Both the position numbers and the translations under genes were made by a program. Positions 61,485-64,000 of a DNA stretch of 64,000 nt are shown piece after piece. The DNA lies in contig NZ_JBHSMT010000023.1 in assembly GCF_042654985.1 (NCBI RefSeq), forward strand, positions 62,001 to 126,000, written 5' to 3'. The stretch's first letter is position 1, and every line of letters begins with the position of its first letter. Under the pieces are notes generated by a model that had not been told where the DNA came from, made no database searches, and was given only the letters and a program-made list of their open reading frames with translations. The stretch is from Paraherbaspirillum soli (lineage in GTDB: Bacteria; Pseudomonadota; Gammaproteobacteria; Burkholderiales; Burkholderiaceae_D).

Positions 61485-62521
61485 TAGAGGAAGGCATCCT
61501 TGCCAACTCCCTTGGAACCCAGCAGGCGCTTGAGCTTGAGTAGTGCTTCCTGCTGAATCTGGCGTACCCGCTCACGAGTAACGCCTATTTCGGCAGCCAG
61601 TTCTTCCAGCGTGGACGGATCGTCGTTGTCCAGGCCGAAGCGGCGCATGATCACGTTCCGCTGTTTATCAGTCAGTTTCTCCAGCCAGACACGCACCAGG
61701 ATCGACATTTCCTGTTGCTCGGCACGGGAATCGGGATTTTCCTCCGACGCGCTCGGCAACAAGTCCATCAGACTGGCTAACGGATCCTGGTCCAACGGCG
61801 CATCGAGCGATGTCGCATGCTCTGACAGCGCCAGCACATCCTGTACATCTTCGACCGGCCGGCCCACCAAGTGCGCGATGTCTTCCGCGGTCGCGTCTTT
61901 TCCGTCGTGATGCTGCGCTTCCAGATGGTACTTGGCGCGCAGGATCTGGTTCAGTTCGCGCACCATGTGCACCGGCAGCCTGACGGTACGCGCCTGGTTC
62001 ATGATTGCGCGCTCGATGCTTTGACGAATCCACCAGGTGGCGTAAGTAGAAAAACGGAAACCGCGCTCTGGCTCGAATTTATCAATCGCGCGCATCAGGC
62101 CGAGATTGCCCTCCTCGATCAGATCGAGCAAGGCCACGCCGCGGTTGATATAGTGTTTTGCAATGGAGACGACCAGGCGCAGATTGTGCTCGATCATTTT
62201 CTGCCGAGCCTCGAAATTCCCTTGCTTTGCCAAAGTCGCGAAATTGACCTCTTCCGCTACAGACAATAGCGGCCGGGTTCCGATCTGGTTCAGATAGTGC
62301 TGCGTGGTGTCGGTAGAAAGCTCGGCAGCCAATACCTTTTTCAGCTCATCGACGCCATCGATCACCACCACCACGCCATCAACAATGACCTCATCGTCCG
62401 CATCAGCGTCAGACTCAGCGACGACGGTATCTACATCGTCATCATCGTGAACATCATCAGACAACCTCTCCGATGCCGTGTCATTTTGATCATCTGTATG
62501 ATCTATCGTCCGTTTGGTCAT
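61484..62521 (-). CDS. rpoS: RNA polymerase sigma factor RpoS
   Basis: 345 residues. Sigma-38 of stationary phase and general stress. Region 1.2 (DTTQHYLNQIGTRPLLSVAEEVNFATLAKQGN), region 2 (GVALLDLIEEGNLGLMRAIDKFEPERGFRFSTYATWWIRQSIERAI) and region 4 helix-turn-helix (STLEELAAEIGVTRERVRQIQQEAL) are all present. The first 70 residues are a highly acidic extension (VHDDDDVDTVVAESDADADDE). ATG follows the nlpD stop directly (TAA-ATG), so the two are translationally linked; a major rpoS promoter is expected inside nlpD, as in other gammas and betas. Confidence 0.96.
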   Translation of the reverse strand: MTKRTIDHTDDQNDTASERLSDDVHDDDDVDTVVAESDADADDEVIVDGVVVVIDGVDELKKVLAAELSTDTTQHYLNQIGTRPLLSVAEEVNFATLAKQGNFEARQKMIEHNLRLVVSIAKHYINRGVALLDLIEEGNLGLMRAIDKFEPERGFRFSTYATWWIRQSIERAIMNQARTVRLPVHMVRELNQILRAKYHLEAQHHDGKDATAEDIAHLVGRPVEDVQDVLALSEHATSLDAPLDQDPLASLMDLLPSASEENPDSRAEQQEMSILVRVWLEKLTDKQRNVIMRRFGLDNDDPSTLEELAAEIGVTRERVRQIQQEALLKLKRLLGSKGVGKDAFL

Positions 62522-63487
62522 TTATCGATTGGGTAAAAATTTGGATGGATCGACAGGTTTGCCTTGTTGGCGGATTTCGAAGTGCAGCTTGACTGCATCA
62601 CTGTCCGAATTCCCCATTTCGGCAATCTTCTGGCCCTTGTTAACCGTCTGCCCTTCTTTCACCAAGATGGTCTTATTATGCGCGTATGCAGACAGCAGGT
62701 TGCTAGTATGTTTGACGATGACTAAATTACCATAGCCGCGAATGCCACTGCCTGCATACATCACCTTGCCGCTGGCGGCAGCAACTACAGTTTGCCCACT
62801 CTTGCCGGAAATATCGATACCCTTTTTGCCTTGGTCGAAACTGCCGACTTGCTTGCCTTCAGCCGGCCACATCCAGACCACACGTTCTTCGTCGCCAGCT
62901 GCCGCTGCCGGTGTCGTCGCCGGCGCAACTAGCGGCGTCACCACCTTGTCATTGGCTTTCGGCGTTTCTACCGTCGGCCCAGAATCCGGCTTTTGCAATT
63001 CCGCCAGAGCGCTCTCGGAATAAGGCCGTTTGTCGCCGCGCGGAGCGACCTTATTGCCGCCGTTGCTGCTACTGCTGCCATTGCCGGAAGACGGCGCAGA
63101 AGTCAGCGGCCTTACCTCGACGCCGGAATTGACCGCGATATTGCCGACCTGCGCACCGTTCGCAGAACTTCCATCAGGAGGCTGCACCCGCAGTACCTGG
63201 TCCACCTTGATGTCATTGGCATTCTCCAGCTTGTTCCAAACAACGATGTCGCGATAGCTTTGCCCAAACTCCAGTGCGATCCGGTATAAGGTATCGCCTT
63301 TTTTTACGGTGTAATAACCGCGCCCTTCCGCTGCCCGCGGCGCGTCGGACGTGACACCGGTTGTTGCGGTGCCGGTGCCGCCTGGTCGCCGTTCGACAAC
63401 TGGAGCAGGACTACGCGGAGTGGTACACGCGGCAAGTGTGCCGACCATTATTCCCAAGACTATAAAGCGAGTTTTCTTCATTCTCAT
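62522..63487 (-). CDS. nlpD: NlpD-like lipoprotein with LysM and degenerate LytM domain
   Basis: 321 residues. Lipobox LAAC near residue 21; LysM (YYTVKKGDTLYRIALEFGQSYRDIVVWNKLENANDIKVDQVLRV); Ser/Asn-rich linker; C-terminal M23 (LytM) domain. The zinc ligands are incomplete: GKKGIDISG replaces the His of HxGxD and VKLHFEIR keeps one His. NlpD proteins lack hydrolase activity and activate the amidase AmiC at the septum; this fits. Between pcm and rpoS, as in E. coli. Confidence 0.94.
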   Translation of the reverse strand: MRMKKTRFIVLGIMVGTLAACTTPRSPAPVVERRPGGTGTATTGVTSDAPRAAEGRGYYTVKKGDTLYRIALEFGQSYRDIVVWNKLENANDIKVDQVLRVQPPDGSSANGAQVGNIAVNSGVEVRPLTSAPSSGNGSSSSNGGNKVAPRGDKRPYSESALAELQKPDSGPTVETPKANDKVVTPLVAPATTPAAAAGDEERVVWMWPAEGKQVGSFDQGKKGIDISGKSGQTVVAAASGKVMYAGSGIRGYGNLVIVKHTSNLLSAYAHNKTILVKEGQTVNKGQKIAEMGNSDSDAVKLHFEIRQQGKPVDPSKFLPNR

Positions 63488-63560
63488 TACATTTAGTATG
63501 TGCGACGCTGTCGCTGATTATTTGTCAATTCGTTTCGCCAAATTCAGCGTTAAGCACTAT

Positions 63561-64000
63561 TTAGGCCGTCCCTGCACGCAACGGCACAAAACGACAATCC
63601 TCCAGTGTGGTGCTGGTCCAATCAAATTCACCTACCCGCTGAATGAGTTGCAGTACTTGATGATGAGAACCCACTGGTGCCACCAAGCGACCGCCAATCG
63701 TCATTTGGTCCAATAATGCCTGCGGCACTTCAAGGCCGGCTGCAGCCAGAATGATACCGTCGAAAGGCGCAACTTGTGGGAGTCCAAGCATACCATCTCC
63801 GTACTGCAAGCGAATATTAGCGATACGCAGCGGCCGCAAGTTGTTTTTTGCAAGTTCATGCAATGCTTTGATGCGCTCTATCGAATACACCTCTTTTGCC
63901 AGCAAAGACAGCACCGCCGCCTGATACCCGCAACCGGTGCCGATCTCCAGCACGCGATTCAATACGCCGCCCTGTTGATTGTCGCGCAGGAGTGCGATCA
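63561..64000 (-). CDS. pcm: Protein-L-isoaspartate O-methyltransferase (5' end outside the window)
   Basis: At least 146 residues; the frame is open to the right edge, and no start is visible. Repairs isoaspartyl residues using AdoMet. Motif I is VLEIGTGCGYQAAVLS, then VYSIERIKALHELAKNNLR, post-I, and DGIILAAAGLEVPQALLDQM with GGRLVAPVG. The gene order pcm-nlpD-rpoS is conserved. Confidence 0.93.
   Translation of the reverse strand, partial: IALLRDNQQGGVLNRVLEIGTGCGYQAAVLSLLAKEVYSIERIKALHELAKNNLRPLRIANIRLQYGDGMLGLPQVAPFDGIILAAAGLEVPQALLDQMTIGGRLVAPVGSHHQVLQLIQRVGEFDWTSTTLEDCRFVPLRAGTA

Overview
The window is a piece of a GC-rich betaproteobacterial chromosome, most likely from Oxalobacteraceae (Collimonas, Herbaspirillum or Janthinobacterium-like). 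The block rlmN-pilW-rodZ-ispG-hisS-yfgM-bamB-der-hfq-hflX-hflK-hflC-hisZ-purA and the pcm-nlpD-rpoS trio are typical Burkholderiales gene orders. The genus is an inference from gene order and protein character; no search was run.

1-8.6 kb is accessory DNA. It holds the end of an ATPase gene, an orphan FtsK-type DNA translocase that lacks its first membrane helix, an NTF2-like protein, a divergent LysR / FMN-reductase / NmrA / glyoxalase-fold redox cluster, an LprI-like periplasmic protein and an unknown protein. Several families of palindromic repeats lie between these genes. 8.9-17 kb is a two-gene operon for a giant alpha-2-macroglobulin and penicillin-binding protein 1C. 17.2-18.17 kb is a sharply AT-rich island with two small membrane ORFs, abutting an amputated bacteriocin-type ABC exporter (18.17-18.94 kb).

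19.0-23.7 kb is a probably Fur-controlled operon: di-heme peroxidase lipoprotein, outer-membrane porin, FMN-binding protein with a flavinylation motif, ApbE flavin transferase, and a four-helix histidine-containing membrane protein. I infer a periplasmic electron-transfer chain linked to iron. 23.7-28.5 kb carries yceH, cysE, rlmB and rnr. Two identical tRNA-Leu(CAG) genes (28.7 and 30.3 kb) bracket a GNAT acetyltransferase and a cysteine hydrolase.

30.5-42.5 kb is a myo-inositol utilisation locus. It contains iolB, iolE, iolD, an iolC kinase-aldolase fusion, a three-part ABC importer, a divergent RpiR-type regulator and two IolG-type dehydrogenases. A conserved 47-bp two-part operator lies upstream of both leftward transcription units. 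iolA is not in the window.

42.6-64 kb is housekeeping DNA, mostly on the minus strand: purine and histidine functions, HflK/HflC/HflX, Hfq, Der, BamB, histidyl-tRNA synthetase with a His-rich tail, IspG, RodZ-like, PilW, RlmN, Ndk, a Bax-inhibitor-1 family protein, RlmD, RpoS, NlpD and the edge-truncated Pcm. No rRNA, CRISPR array, intact transposase or phage module is visible.
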